Shown here: positions 26,139 to 34,025 of the stretch, in pieces
Numbering within the stretch: the first letter of the stretch is position 1
Layout: each line of letters starts with the position of its first letter
Assembly (NCBI GenBank): GCA_046330315.1
Contig: JAXLSZ010000009.1
Span: forward strand, 62,001-126,000
Reading direction: 5' to 3'
Origin: JAXLSZ01 sp046330315
Lineage (GTDB): Bacteria > Actinomycetota > Thermoleophilia > Solirubrobacterales > 70-9
Length of the DNA: 64,000 nt
The notes under the pieces: generated by a model
The model's database searches: none
What the model was told of the DNA's origin: nothing
The model's input: the letters and a program-made list of their open reading frames with translations, nothing else
Program-made: the position numbers and the translations under genes

Positions 26139-28448
26139 GTGCGAATCGCCCTTGTCTCCCCATACTCGTGGAGCTACCAGGGTGGGGTGAACCGGCACGT
26201 GGAGGCCCTGGCCGAGGAGTTGATCGGCCGTGACCATCACGTCCGGGTGCTGGCCCCATACGACCCCCCCGACCGGCTCTCCAAGGCCCTCCACCGCGCT
26301 CCCGCCGAGCCCGGGGAGCTCCCCGGCTACCTCGTGCCGCTGGGCAGGACGGTGGGGATCGGCGCCAACGGGGCGGTCTCCAACCTCTCGCTGTTCCCCG
26401 AGGGCGTGATCGCGGCGCGGCGCGAGCTGCGCCGGGGCGGCTATGACGTCGTGCACGTCCACGAGCCGGTCGCCCCGATGATCGGCTGGGACACGGCGCT
26501 GAGCTGCGAGGCGCCGGTCGTCGGCACCTTCCACGCCTACTCGACCAAGGCGCTGCCGAACCACATCGCCACCGCGCTGGGCGCCCGCCGCGTCTTCAAC
26601 AGGCTCTCGGCGAGGATCGCGGTCTCCGAGGCCGCCGCCTGGACCGGCCGCCGCTGGTTCGGCGGCCACTACGAGATCGTCCCCAACGGCGTCGACACCG
26701 AGGCCGCGCCGCGTGGCCCCAAGCCGGCCGGCGAGGGCTTCCGGATCCTCTTCGTCGGGCGCCCCGAGGAGCGCAAGGGCCTGCCGATCCTGCTGCGGTC
26801 CTTCGGCGCCCTGGTGGACCAGGGCGCCGCGCGCCTGACCGTGATCGGCGCCGACGAGGCGGAGATCAGGCGCTACCTCACCGAGCCCGAGCTGATTCGG
26901 CACATCGACGCCCGGGGACGCGTCTCGGGGGACGACATCTGGCGGGCCCTCCACGAGGCCGACGTCCTCTGCGCCCCGTCGCTCTCGGGCGAGAGTTTCG
27001 GGATGGTCCTGACCGAGGCCTTCGCCGCCGGCACCCCCGTGATCGCCTCCGGGATCGCCGGCTACAGCGACGTGGTGACCGACGGCGTCGACGGCGTCCT
27101 GGTCCCGCCGGCCGACCCCCAGCGCCTGGCCGAGGAGCTTCAGCGCGCCCAGCACGAGCCCGAGCGAATGCGCGCCATGGGCGAGGCGGCAAGGCAGAGC
27201 GCCCAGCGCTACGCATGGCCGCGCGTTGCCGACCAGGTGACGGCGGTCTACGAGCGCGCCATCGAGGTGCCCGAGCCGGTGACCGCCGCCGAGCGCGTCG
27301 CCCGCCGCGCCGGCCTCGCGCCCTGCGACGGTCTGGCTCCGCGCCGGGCCGAGCGGCTGCCCTCTCTCGACCCCGCGCCGGCCCGGGGAGGCAACCGCCG
27401 TCGCCGGATCGCCCGGCGCGCGGGGCTGGGTGTCGCCGGAGCGCTCGGGCTGGGGCTCACCGCGCTGGCCGCCAACAAGATCGGCGTGGACCACGTGGTG
27501 GCGAGCATCGTCCGCTCCGACATGACCTGGGTGCTGGTGGCCCTGGCGCTGATGTCGATCTCGATGTTCTTCCGCGCCGCCTCCTGGTACGCGATCGTGC
27601 GCGCCGCTCTTCCCTCCCGCCCGGTCCGTCGCCGCGACGTCACCTCGGCGACGATGATCGGGGTGCTGATGTCGGCGACGCTGCCCGCCCGCCTGGGCGA
27701 GCCCGCGCGCGTCATGTCCCTCTCCAGACGCACCGGCCGGATGCGCGAGACGGTGCCCGTCCTGCTCGGGACCCTGGTCTCCCAGACGATGCTCAACATC
27801 GTCGCCCTGGTGCTGCTCGGGGTGATCATCGTCTCCACGACCGACCTCTTCCACTCCGGGACGCAGAAGCTCTTCTGGTTCAGCCTGGTTCCCTTCGTGC
27901 TGCTTGTCGCGGTCCTCGTGGCGCCGGCGCTGATGCGTCGCACCGGCAGCGGGCGGGTCGCGCGGGTCGGCGCGGCAATGCGCGGCGCCCTCGTGCAGGT
28001 ACGGAGGGGCTTGACCGTGTTCCGCAACCCCAGGCGCGGCTCCTTCGCCGCCGCGGCCCAGCTCGGCGCCTGGGCGATCCAGCTCGCCTCCTGCTGGGCG
28101 CTGCTCTTCGCGCTCGGCCTCAACACGCAGGCGGGGATCGGCGCAGCTGCCGCGGTGCTCTTCGCGGTCAACGTCACCGCCGTCGTCCCGGCGACCCCTT
28201 CGAACATCGGTGTCTTCCAGCTCGCCGTGATCAGCGTCCTTCACACGGGTTTCGGGATCAGCACGGCCGACGCGCTCGCCTACGGCGTGATCCTGCAGGG
28301 GGTGGAGATCGCCACCGCCGTCGCCCTCGGCCTGCCGGCCCTGGTCCGCGAGGGCCTGACCTGGTCGGACCTTCGGGTCCAGGCCCTCTCCTCGGCGCCG
28401 GTCCGGCTCTCCTCCAAGCCGCCCGCCCGCGAGGGCGCTCGCATCTAG
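26139..28448 (+). CDS. GT4 glycosyltransferase fused to a flippase-like (UPF0104/LPG-synthase TM) domain
   Basis: 769 residues. Residues 1-380 are a GT-B retaining glycosyltransferase of the PimA type: VSPYSWSYQGGVNRHVEALAEE at the N-lobe (split near residues 6-28), FVGRPEERKGL in the C-lobe, and the donor-site E-x7-E in SGESFGMVLTEAFAAGTPVI. After a basic linker, residues 420-750 contain eight or so membrane helices of the lysylphosphatidylglycerol-synthase TM/AglD family (ATLPARLGEPARVMSLSRR, VVPATPSNIGVFQLA). Fusing the two suggests glycosylation of a membrane lipid next to its translocation. The donor may be GDP-mannose by analogy with PimA. Confidence 0.85.
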   Translation: MRIALVSPYSWSYQGGVNRHVEALAEELIGRDHHVRVLAPYDPPDRLSKALHRAPAEPGELPGYLVPLGRTVGIGANGAVSNLSLFPEGVIAARRELRRGGYDVVHVHEPVAPMIGWDTALSCEAPVVGTFHAYSTKALPNHIATALGARRVFNRLSARIAVSEAAAWTGRRWFGGHYEIVPNGVDTEAAPRGPKPAGEGFRILFVGRPEERKGLPILLRSFGALVDQGAARLTVIGADEAEIRRYLTEPELIRHIDARGRVSGDDIWRALHEADVLCAPSLSGESFGMVLTEAFAAGTPVIASGIAGYSDVVTDGVDGVLVPPADPQRLAEELQRAQHEPERMRAMGEAARQSAQRYAWPRVADQVTAVYERAIEVPEPVTAAERVARRAGLAPCDGLAPRRAERLPSLDPAPARGGNRRRRIARRAGLGVAGALGLGLTALAANKIGVDHVVASIVRSDMTWVLVALALMSISMFFRAASWYAIVRAALPSRPVRRRDVTSATMIGVLMSATLPARLGEPARVMSLSRRTGRMRETVPVLLGTLVSQTMLNIVALVLLGVIIVSTTDLFHSGTQKLFWFSLVPFVLLVAVLVAPALMRRTGSGRVARVGAAMRGALVQVRRGLTVFRNPRRGSFAAAAQLGAWAIQLASCWALLFALGLNTQAGIGAAAAVLFAVNVTAVVPATPSNIGVFQLAVISVLHTGFGISTADALAYGVILQGVEIATAVALGLPALVREGLTWSDLRVQALSSAPVRLSSKPPAREGARI

Positions 28449-28776
28449 GCTTCGCCCGTCCCGAGGGCGTTCGCGGTTTGCCGGCCACCCGCATCCAGGC
28501 CCGGCTCGCCGCACTTTGGCGCATCCGCCGCGCGCGCATCCGCCGCGCGGGCATCCAAGGCCGGACCGCCGCGCGTTGGCGCTCCGCCGCGCGCGCTCGA
28601 CGTTCGGTGAACCGTAACGGCATCCATGGGTGGCCCAACTGTTCAGCGAACCAGTGGTGGCTGCCAAACGAGGCGGGGCCAACGCTCGGCCGAGATGGCT
28701 GTAGCGGTCAGGCCGGGGCGGCTGTCGCGGTCAGGCCGGGACGGCTGTAGCGGTCAGGCCGGGACGGCTGTCGCGG
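28449..28776. other. Convergent spacer with inverted repeat and tandem repeats
   Basis: No gene I can support. Holds GCGCATCCGCC-type short repeats (28520-28600), an imperfect inverted repeat TTCGGTGAAC/GTTCAGCGAA (9 of 10 pairs, 28603-28657) and the start of the 23-bp array. It lies between the 3' ends of the glycosyltransferase and metH genes. The GTTCAGCGAA arm also occurs in the convergent spacer near 13503. Confidence 0.5.
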
Positions 28777-28790
28777 TCAGGCCGGGGCGG
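28697..28790. repeat. 23-bp tandem repeat array
   Basis: Four copies at 28697, 28720, 28743 and 28766 (core GGCTGTAGCGGTCAGGCCGG, with A/C and A/G alternations). The last copy contains the metH stop codon. Confidence 0.9.
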
Positions 28791-31700
28791 TCGCCTCGTC
28801 GCCGGCCGGATCCGCCTCCGGCGGGAGGCCGTCACCGCGGGGTGAGCCGGCGATCACCTCGTCCGGGGTGCCCTGCTCGGAAATGAAGCCCGACTTCATC
28901 CCGAAGTAGACGGCCTGGGGATGGTGGGCGACGATCGCCACCGTGGACTGCTCGGGCATCGCCGCGAACCCGCCGGAGAGGGTCATGCCGATCTCCTCGA
29001 GGCGGAGAAGGCGCCATACCTTCTCGTGCTCGGACTGATCCGGGCAGGCCGGGTAGCCCCAGGAGTAGCGCCGGCCCTGGTCCGGGGCGATGCCCATCTC
29101 GGAGCGGATCCGGGCGTGCAGCCACTCGGCGAGCCCCTCGGCCGCCTGCACCCCGAGCCCGTGCACGTAGAGCTGCTCGGCGAACTCCCCTTCGGCTTCC
29201 AGGCGCTCGATCAGCTCGGTGACCCGCGGCCCGACGGTGACCGCCTGCAAGGCCACGACGTCTCGCTCGGCGGGGCCTGCCCGTGACCCCGGCATCCCCG
29301 GACGCGAAGCGGAGGAGATGCCGGGCGGTGATCCCCCCGGACGCGAAGCGGAGGAGATGCCGGGCGGTGATCCCCCCGGACGCGAAGCGGAGGAGATGCC
29401 GGGCGGTGATCCCCCCGGACGCGAAGCGGAGGAGATGCCGGGCGGTGATCCCCCCGGACGCGAAGCGGAGGAGGCGACAGGCAGCAGTCCCAACGGATGG
29501 AAGAAGTCGGCCAGGCAGATTCGGTCGTGGCGGGGCTGGCGGGGGAAGACGAGCCGCTCCAGCTCGCGGTCGGGGTCCTGGGGGTCGAGGATGACCAGCT
29601 CGTTGCCGTCGGCGTTGCAGGGGAAGTATCCGACCCTCGCCTTCGGGTCCAGGTAGTCCTGCTCGCGCCACATCCGCTCGAGGCGGGCGGCGAAGCCCTC
29701 CTCGGAGCCGTCGCCCTCCACCAAAGCGCGCCACTCCTCGCCCTTCTTGCCACGGCCCCCCCAGTGGAGCTTGAAGAGCACGTGGCGGTCGAGGTGCCCG
29801 AAGACCTCGTCGAGGTCGACCTCGATGTCGCGCACGCCGGCGAAGGGCGGCTCGGGCACGGGGTTGTCGATGCGGGCGGCGGAGCGCACGCTGTCGTCGC
29901 TTGTCGGCGGCGCGTCGTCGGGCTCGACGGTCTTCTCGCGCAGGCCCTGAGCCTCGTCGCGGACCCTGGCCAGCAGCCGGCGGCGCGCGTGGTCGTCCAT
30001 CAGCGCGTCCATCGTGTCGAGCCCCGCGAAGGCGTCCTTGCAGTAGAAGACTCCGGGCTCGTAGATCTCGTCGGACTCCGACCCCAGCGGGTAGAGGGCC
30101 CGGCGGCCGAAGTCGCGGTTGATCGCGGCGCCCCCGATCAGCACCGGGAACGCCAGCTCGCGCGAGTGCAGCTCCCCGATGCAGGCCGGCATCTGCTTCG
30201 AGGTCGAGACCAGCAGCGCCGAGAGGCCGATCGCGTCGGCCTGGTTGGAGACGGCCGCCTCGATGACCGTCTCGACCGGCACCTGCTTGCCGAGGTCGAT
30301 CACCGTGTAGCCGTTGTTGGTGAGGATCGTGTTGACCAGCGACTTGCCGATGTCGTGGACGTCGCCGAACACGGTGGCGATCACCACCTTGCCCTTGGTG
30401 TGGCCCTCGATGCGGTCGAGGTAGTTCTCCAGCCGGGCCACGGCCCGCTTCATCACCTCGGCGGACTGCAGGACGAAGGGCAGGATCAGCTCCCCGGCGC
30501 CGAAGCGGTCGCCGACCTCCTTCATCGCCGGCAGCAGCACGTCGTTGAGGGTGGGGACGGCGCCGATCTTCTCGACCGAGCGGTCGATCCAGTCCTCGAC
30601 GCCCTCCTTGCGGCGCCGCAGGATGTGCCAGTGCAGCGCCTCCTCGGGCTCCATGCCCTCGGTCGGGTCCTCGGCCTCCTCGGCCTGCTGCTCGCCCTTC
30701 GCCTCGAAGTGGGAGATGAACCGCTCCAGCGCGTCCTCGCGCCGGTCGAAGACGAGGTCGTCGGTGAGCTCGCGCTCGCCGGCCGGGATCTCCCCGTACG
30801 GGGTGATGTGGTTGGGGTTGACCATCGCCAGGTCGAGGCCGGCCTCGACGCAGTGGTGCAGGAAGACGGAGTTGAGCGCCGCCCGGGCGGGCGGCGAGAC
30901 CCCGAAGGAGACGTTCGAGACTCCCAGCGACGTCTTCACCCCGGGCAGCTCGGACTTGATCAGCCGGATCCCCTCGATCGTCTCCACCGCAGAGGGGCGC
31001 CACTCCTTCTCGCCGGTCGTCAGCGTGAAGGTGAGCGCGTCGAAGATCAGCGCCTCGGGGTCGAGGCCATGATCGCCGCAGGCGATCTCGTGGATGCGCC
31101 GCGCGACCTCGAGCTTGCGATCGGCGGTCTTCGCCATCCCCTGCTCGTCGATGGTCAGGGCGATCAGGGCGGCGCCGTGGGCCCTGGCCAGGGGAACCAC
31201 CGTGTCGGCCTTCTCGCGGCCGGCCTCGAGGTTGATCGAGTTGACGATCGCGCGGCCCGGGATGCGCTCCAGCGCCGCCCTGACCACCTCGGGCTCGGTC
31301 GAGTCCACCTGGATCGGGGCGGGCTGGGTCAGCGAGATCCGCTCCACGACGCGACCCATCTGCTCGGCCTCGTCGGAGCGCTCGGTCAGGGCGACGCATA
31401 TGTCGAGCAGGTGGGCGCCGCCGTTGACCTGGTCCTCGGCGACCTCGACGATCCCGTCGTAATCGTCGGCGAGCAGCAGCTCCTTGGCCCGCCGGGAGCC
31501 CTGCGAGTTGACGCGCTCGCCGACCAGGGTTGGCCGCGGCTCCTGGACCAGCGCCGTGGAGGTCATCATCGAGGAGACCTGCGGCGGGCCCGGCGCGGGG
31601 CGCTCGCCCGGCCTGAGGCCCTCCACTCGCTCGCGGATCGCGGCGATGTGGGCGGGCGTCGTCCCGCAGCACCCGCCGACGATCGAGACCCCGTGGCGCT

Positions 31701-32544
31701 CGACGAACTCGCCCAGCGTCGCCGCCAGGGGCTCCGGCTGCTCGGGGAACACCGTCTCCCCGTCGGGGCCCTGGAGCGGCAGCCCGGCGTTGGGGATGCA
31801 GTGGACGGGAAGCGGCGAGCTCTCGCCCAGGTAGCGGATCGCATCGCGCATGTCCTCGGGCCCGGTCGAGCAGTTCAGCCCGATCACGTCCACGTCGAGA
31901 GCCGAGAGGGTGGTCAGCACCGCCGCGATGTCGGTGCCGAGCAGCATCTTGCCGCCCTGCGGCAGCAGGGAGACGCTGGTCTGGATCGGCAGGGAGCGGC
32001 CCGTCTCCGCGAACGCCTCCCGGGCCCCGAACACCGCCGCCTTGACCTCGAGGATGTCCTGGGCGGTCTCGATGATGATCAGGTCGGCGCCGCCCTCGAT
32101 CAGTCCCCGGGCCTGCTCGGCGAATACCTCGACCAGGCGGGCGAAGGAGATGTCGCCGAGTGTCGGGTCGTCGGAGGCCGGCAGGAAGCCGGTCGGCCCG
32201 ATCGAGCCGGCGACGAAGCGGGTCCCGCCCGCCGCCCGGCGGGCGATCTCGGCCGCCCGGCGGTTGATCTCGGGGGTGTGCTCGCCCAGGCCCCACTCGT
32301 CGAGCTTCAGCCGGCTGCCCTGGAAGGTGTCGGTCTCGACCACCTCGGCCCCGGCCTCCAGCATCGAGGCGTGGACCCCCTCGATCACGTCGGGGCGGTT
32401 CAGCACGAGCGCCTCGTGGCAGCGGCCCTCGAGGCCCCCGTAGTCGGCCTGGGTGAGGTCGAACTGCTCCAGGGTTGCGCCCATGCCCCCGTCGAAGACG
32501 ACGACGCGGTCGCGGATGGCGCCCAGGAAGTCGCGCTCAGGCAT
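28777..32544 (-). CDS. metH: Cobalamin-dependent methionine synthase
   Basis: 1255 residues with all MetH modules in order. The homocysteine domain (1-320) has zinc ligands in GLNCSTGPEDM and VGGCCGTTPAH. The methyl-H4folate domain (345-620) has NVSFGVSPPAR. The cobalamin cap and Rossmann domains (660-870) have GDVHDIGKSLV, which carries the axial His. The AdoMet activation domain (905-1220) has RICLADFFHP and GRRYSWGYPACPD. A 13-residue unit (SASRPGGSPPGIS) is repeated four times inside the activation domain, just before VVALQAVTVG. ATG start; a SAM-I riboswitch and a short coupled ORF precede it. Confidence 0.95.
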   Translation of the reverse strand: MPERDFLGAIRDRVVVFDGGMGATLEQFDLTQADYGGLEGRCHEALVLNRPDVIEGVHASMLEAGAEVVETDTFQGSRLKLDEWGLGEHTPEINRRAAEIARRAAGGTRFVAGSIGPTGFLPASDDPTLGDISFARLVEVFAEQARGLIEGGADLIIIETAQDILEVKAAVFGAREAFAETGRSLPIQTSVSLLPQGGKMLLGTDIAAVLTTLSALDVDVIGLNCSTGPEDMRDAIRYLGESSPLPVHCIPNAGLPLQGPDGETVFPEQPEPLAATLGEFVERHGVSIVGGCCGTTPAHIAAIRERVEGLRPGERPAPGPPQVSSMMTSTALVQEPRPTLVGERVNSQGSRRAKELLLADDYDGIVEVAEDQVNGGAHLLDICVALTERSDEAEQMGRVVERISLTQPAPIQVDSTEPEVVRAALERIPGRAIVNSINLEAGREKADTVVPLARAHGAALIALTIDEQGMAKTADRKLEVARRIHEIACGDHGLDPEALIFDALTFTLTTGEKEWRPSAVETIEGIRLIKSELPGVKTSLGVSNVSFGVSPPARAALNSVFLHHCVEAGLDLAMVNPNHITPYGEIPAGERELTDDLVFDRREDALERFISHFEAKGEQQAEEAEDPTEGMEPEEALHWHILRRRKEGVEDWIDRSVEKIGAVPTLNDVLLPAMKEVGDRFGAGELILPFVLQSAEVMKRAVARLENYLDRIEGHTKGKVVIATVFGDVHDIGKSLVNTILTNNGYTVIDLGKQVPVETVIEAAVSNQADAIGLSALLVSTSKQMPACIGELHSRELAFPVLIGGAAINRDFGRRALYPLGSESDEIYEPGVFYCKDAFAGLDTMDALMDDHARRRLLARVRDEAQGLREKTVEPDDAPPTSDDSVRSAARIDNPVPEPPFAGVRDIEVDLDEVFGHLDRHVLFKLHWGGRGKKGEEWRALVEGDGSEEGFAARLERMWREQDYLDPKARVGYFPCNADGNELVILDPQDPDRELERLVFPRQPRHDRICLADFFHPLGLLPVASSASRPGGSPPGISSASRPGGSPPGISSASRPGGSPPGISSASRPGGSPPGISSASRPGMPGSRAGPAERDVVALQAVTVGPRVTELIERLEAEGEFAEQLYVHGLGVQAAEGLAEWLHARIRSEMGIAPDQGRRYSWGYPACPDQSEHEKVWRLLRLEEIGMTLSGGFAAMPEQSTVAIVAHHPQAVYFGMKSGFISEQGTPDEVIAGSPRGDGLPPEADPAGDEATAPA
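29300..29475. repeat. 39-bp tandem repeat array inside metH
   Basis: Copies start at 29300, 29339, 29378, 29417 and 29456 (core GACGCGAAGCGGAGGAGATG). The unit is 13 codons. It forms an insertion in the activation domain where other MetH proteins have a short loop. Confidence 0.92.
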
Positions 32545-32584
32545 TCGGCTTCCCCGCCCGTCTGCTGGTCTTCGTTGCGCTCAT
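32537..32584 (-). CDS. 15-residue leader ORF overlapping the metH start
   Basis: ATG preceded by a strong GGAGGAG (4 nt spacing) encodes MSATKTSRRAGKPNA. Its TGA lies inside ATGCCTGA, so it overlaps the metH ATG by 8 nt, a typical coupling arrangement. Its Shine-Dalgarno site and ATG lie in the 3' part of the SAM-I aptamer. Whether it is translated is unproven; metH has its own weaker GGGGAAG. Confidence 0.4.
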   Translation of the reverse strand: MSATKTSRRAGKPNA

Positions 32585-32691
32585 CGTCTCCTCCATCGAT
32601 CCCGGCTGTCGCACCTTGCCGGCCTCCGTCGAGGAGGGCTGGTTGCGGCGGCGTCCGCGGTCCGGGTCCCTCAGCCGCTCTTGATGGTCGC
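32577..32691 (-). promoter_or_regulatory. SAM-I (S-box) riboswitch of metH
   Basis: Read 5' to 3' on the minus strand, the segment contains ATCAAGAGCGGCTGAGGGA, then GACGCCGCCGCAACC, a hairpin CCTCC-TCGAC-GGAGG, AAGGTGC, and GACGATGAGCGC at the end. These are the ordered conserved blocks of the SAM-I aptamer. P1 can form between GCGACCATC and GATGAGCGC (7 of 9 pairs). The 5' strand overlaps the last codons of the upstream hydrolase gene, and the 3' strand contains the leader-ORF ATG. SAM binding should therefore block initiation. No terminator follows. Confidence 0.8.
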
Positions 32692-33555
32692 CGAATGGTA
32701 GCGGCGCGCCTCCCCAAGCCCCTCGAAGCCGACGATCAGCTCGGCCAGTCGCCCGGTCGCCTCGAGCTGGGGGCAGTGGCCGCACCCGGGGATCACCTCG
32801 AAGCGCGCGCCGCCGACCTCGCGAAGCACCCGCGCCGCCCCGCTGGGGAAGACCATGCGGTCGCGCTCGCCCCAGACCAGCAGGACGGGGCAGGCGATGC
32901 GCCCCAGCTCGAAGGGGTCGGCCAGCTCGGGCAGAAGGCGCCGTCCGCTGGCCAGGACCCTGGCGACGTCGGATCGGCTCGAGAGGTGCTGCGTGAAGGA
33001 GGAGACGACCCGCCTGTCGACCGCGCGGGGGCGGGCGAAGGCAACCTGCCGGTAGACCTGTCCGACCGCGGCCCGCACGATCGGCTCCGGCAGGGGCACC
33101 GGGGAGGCGAGCAGCGCGCGGATCAGGCGCTCTCCTTCGACAACGCCGAACCAGCCGGCCATGTCGAGCCCCGCGGGGGCGATCGGGATCGCCCCCGCCA
33201 GCGGCCCCGGGGGGTCGGCGGCGACCCGCAGCACGGCGCTGCCGCCCAGCGAGTTGCCGGCGATCAGGGCGGGCTCGGAGCCGGCGAAGCGCACCAGCGC
33301 CCCGCGCAGGAAGCGGTCGAGCTGGGGGAGCACCGGGCCTCCGGGCTCCAGCGGCGAGGCGGTGCCGTAGCCCGGCATGTCCAGGGCCACCGCGCGCCTG
33401 CCCTCGCGGCGCAGCAGGTCGAGCAGCCCTCGCCAAGTGTCGGCGCTGTCGGACCAGCCGTGCAGGAGGATCAAGGGAGGGCCGGAGCCGTCCAGCTCCA
33501 GCGCCCGGGTCTCGTAGCCCGCGATGCGAAGGCGATGCTCGAAGAGGACCGACAT
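32671..33555 (-). CDS. Alpha/beta-hydrolase fold protein
   Basis: 294 residues. Oxyanion motif LILLHGWSDSADTW near residue 28, nucleophile elbow AGNSLGGSAVL near 100, acid in VWGERDRMVFP near 235 and catalytic His in PGCGHCPQLE near 262. The triad is complete, but the fold covers esterases, C-C hydrolases and dehalogenases, so the substrate is open. Its stop codon lies inside the SAM-I aptamer sequence, so it is transcriptionally upstream of metH. A TAGGTT -10-like box precedes the ATG. Confidence 0.85.
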   Translation of the reverse strand: MSVLFEHRLRIAGYETRALELDGSGPPLILLHGWSDSADTWRGLLDLLRREGRRAVALDMPGYGTASPLEPGGPVLPQLDRFLRGALVRFAGSEPALIAGNSLGGSAVLRVAADPPGPLAGAIPIAPAGLDMAGWFGVVEGERLIRALLASPVPLPEPIVRAAVGQVYRQVAFARPRAVDRRVVSSFTQHLSSRSDVARVLASGRRLLPELADPFELGRIACPVLLVWGERDRMVFPSGAARVLREVGGARFEVIPGCGHCPQLEATGRLAELIVGFEGLGEARRYHSATIKSG

Positions 33556-33692
33556 CTGGCTGGACGGCCAACCTATCGCGGGGGTCCGACGGGCGAGCGG
33601 TCGGTGGTCCGACGGGGGCGGTCGAGGGCCCCGACGGGCGGCGTCGGGGCAAAGGTTTACGCGATCTTCACCCGGCGCTTATGGAGGCGGTC

Positions 33693-33698
33693 TAACTT
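33693..33698 (+). promoter_or_regulatory. -10 box, leaderless zinc-ribbon gene
   Basis: TAACTT ends 6 nt before the ATG; no Shine-Dalgarno sequence. Confidence 0.45.
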
Positions 33699-33704
33699 CG
33701 GCCC

Positions 33705-33917
33705 ATGCCCACCGACGCGACGCTCTCCCCGCCCCGCCGGTCCCCGCGGTCCGGAGGCCTCTTCGACATGGTCCTGGAGATGCGGCTCACCCACGTTCGC
33801 TGCGGGCGCTGCGGCTCCATCCTCGACGCGCCGCGGGTGGACCCGCAGACCGGCCGGCTGGGCCGCAAGTGCTGCGACTGCGACCTCTGGTCGCCGCTCG
33901 AGGCCGCTGCGCACTAG
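33705..33917 (+). CDS. Small zinc-ribbon protein
   Basis: 70 residues. Two cysteine pairs, VRCGRCGSIL and RKCCDCDLW, about 20 residues apart, make a four-Cys zinc ribbon. A Ser/Pro/Arg-rich N-terminus precedes it. No fused domain. Zinc ribbons of this size bind nucleic acid or act as accessory subunits; I do not recognise the family. Convergent with the aldehyde dehydrogenase gene, 108 bp away, across a spacer with only a weak TGGAC/GTCCA hairpin near 33992. Confidence 0.6.
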   Translation: MPTDATLSPPRRSPRSGGLFDMVLEMRLTHVRCGRCGSILDAPRVDPQTGRLGRKCCDCDLWSPLEAAAH

Positions 33918-34025
33918 CGGCGGCTCCTCTCGCTCCCGTCGCTCCGGGCCTACCGAGTTGCGCCGTGTGCGGAGTTCTTCTGCCCTGGACCTCGAAAGTC
34001 CACACACACCGCCGCGGTGGCTGGT

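Noticed and set aside
32545..32700. Cobalamin riboswitch upstream of metH
   Set aside because: The B12-box core was not found, while ordered SAM-I blocks were.
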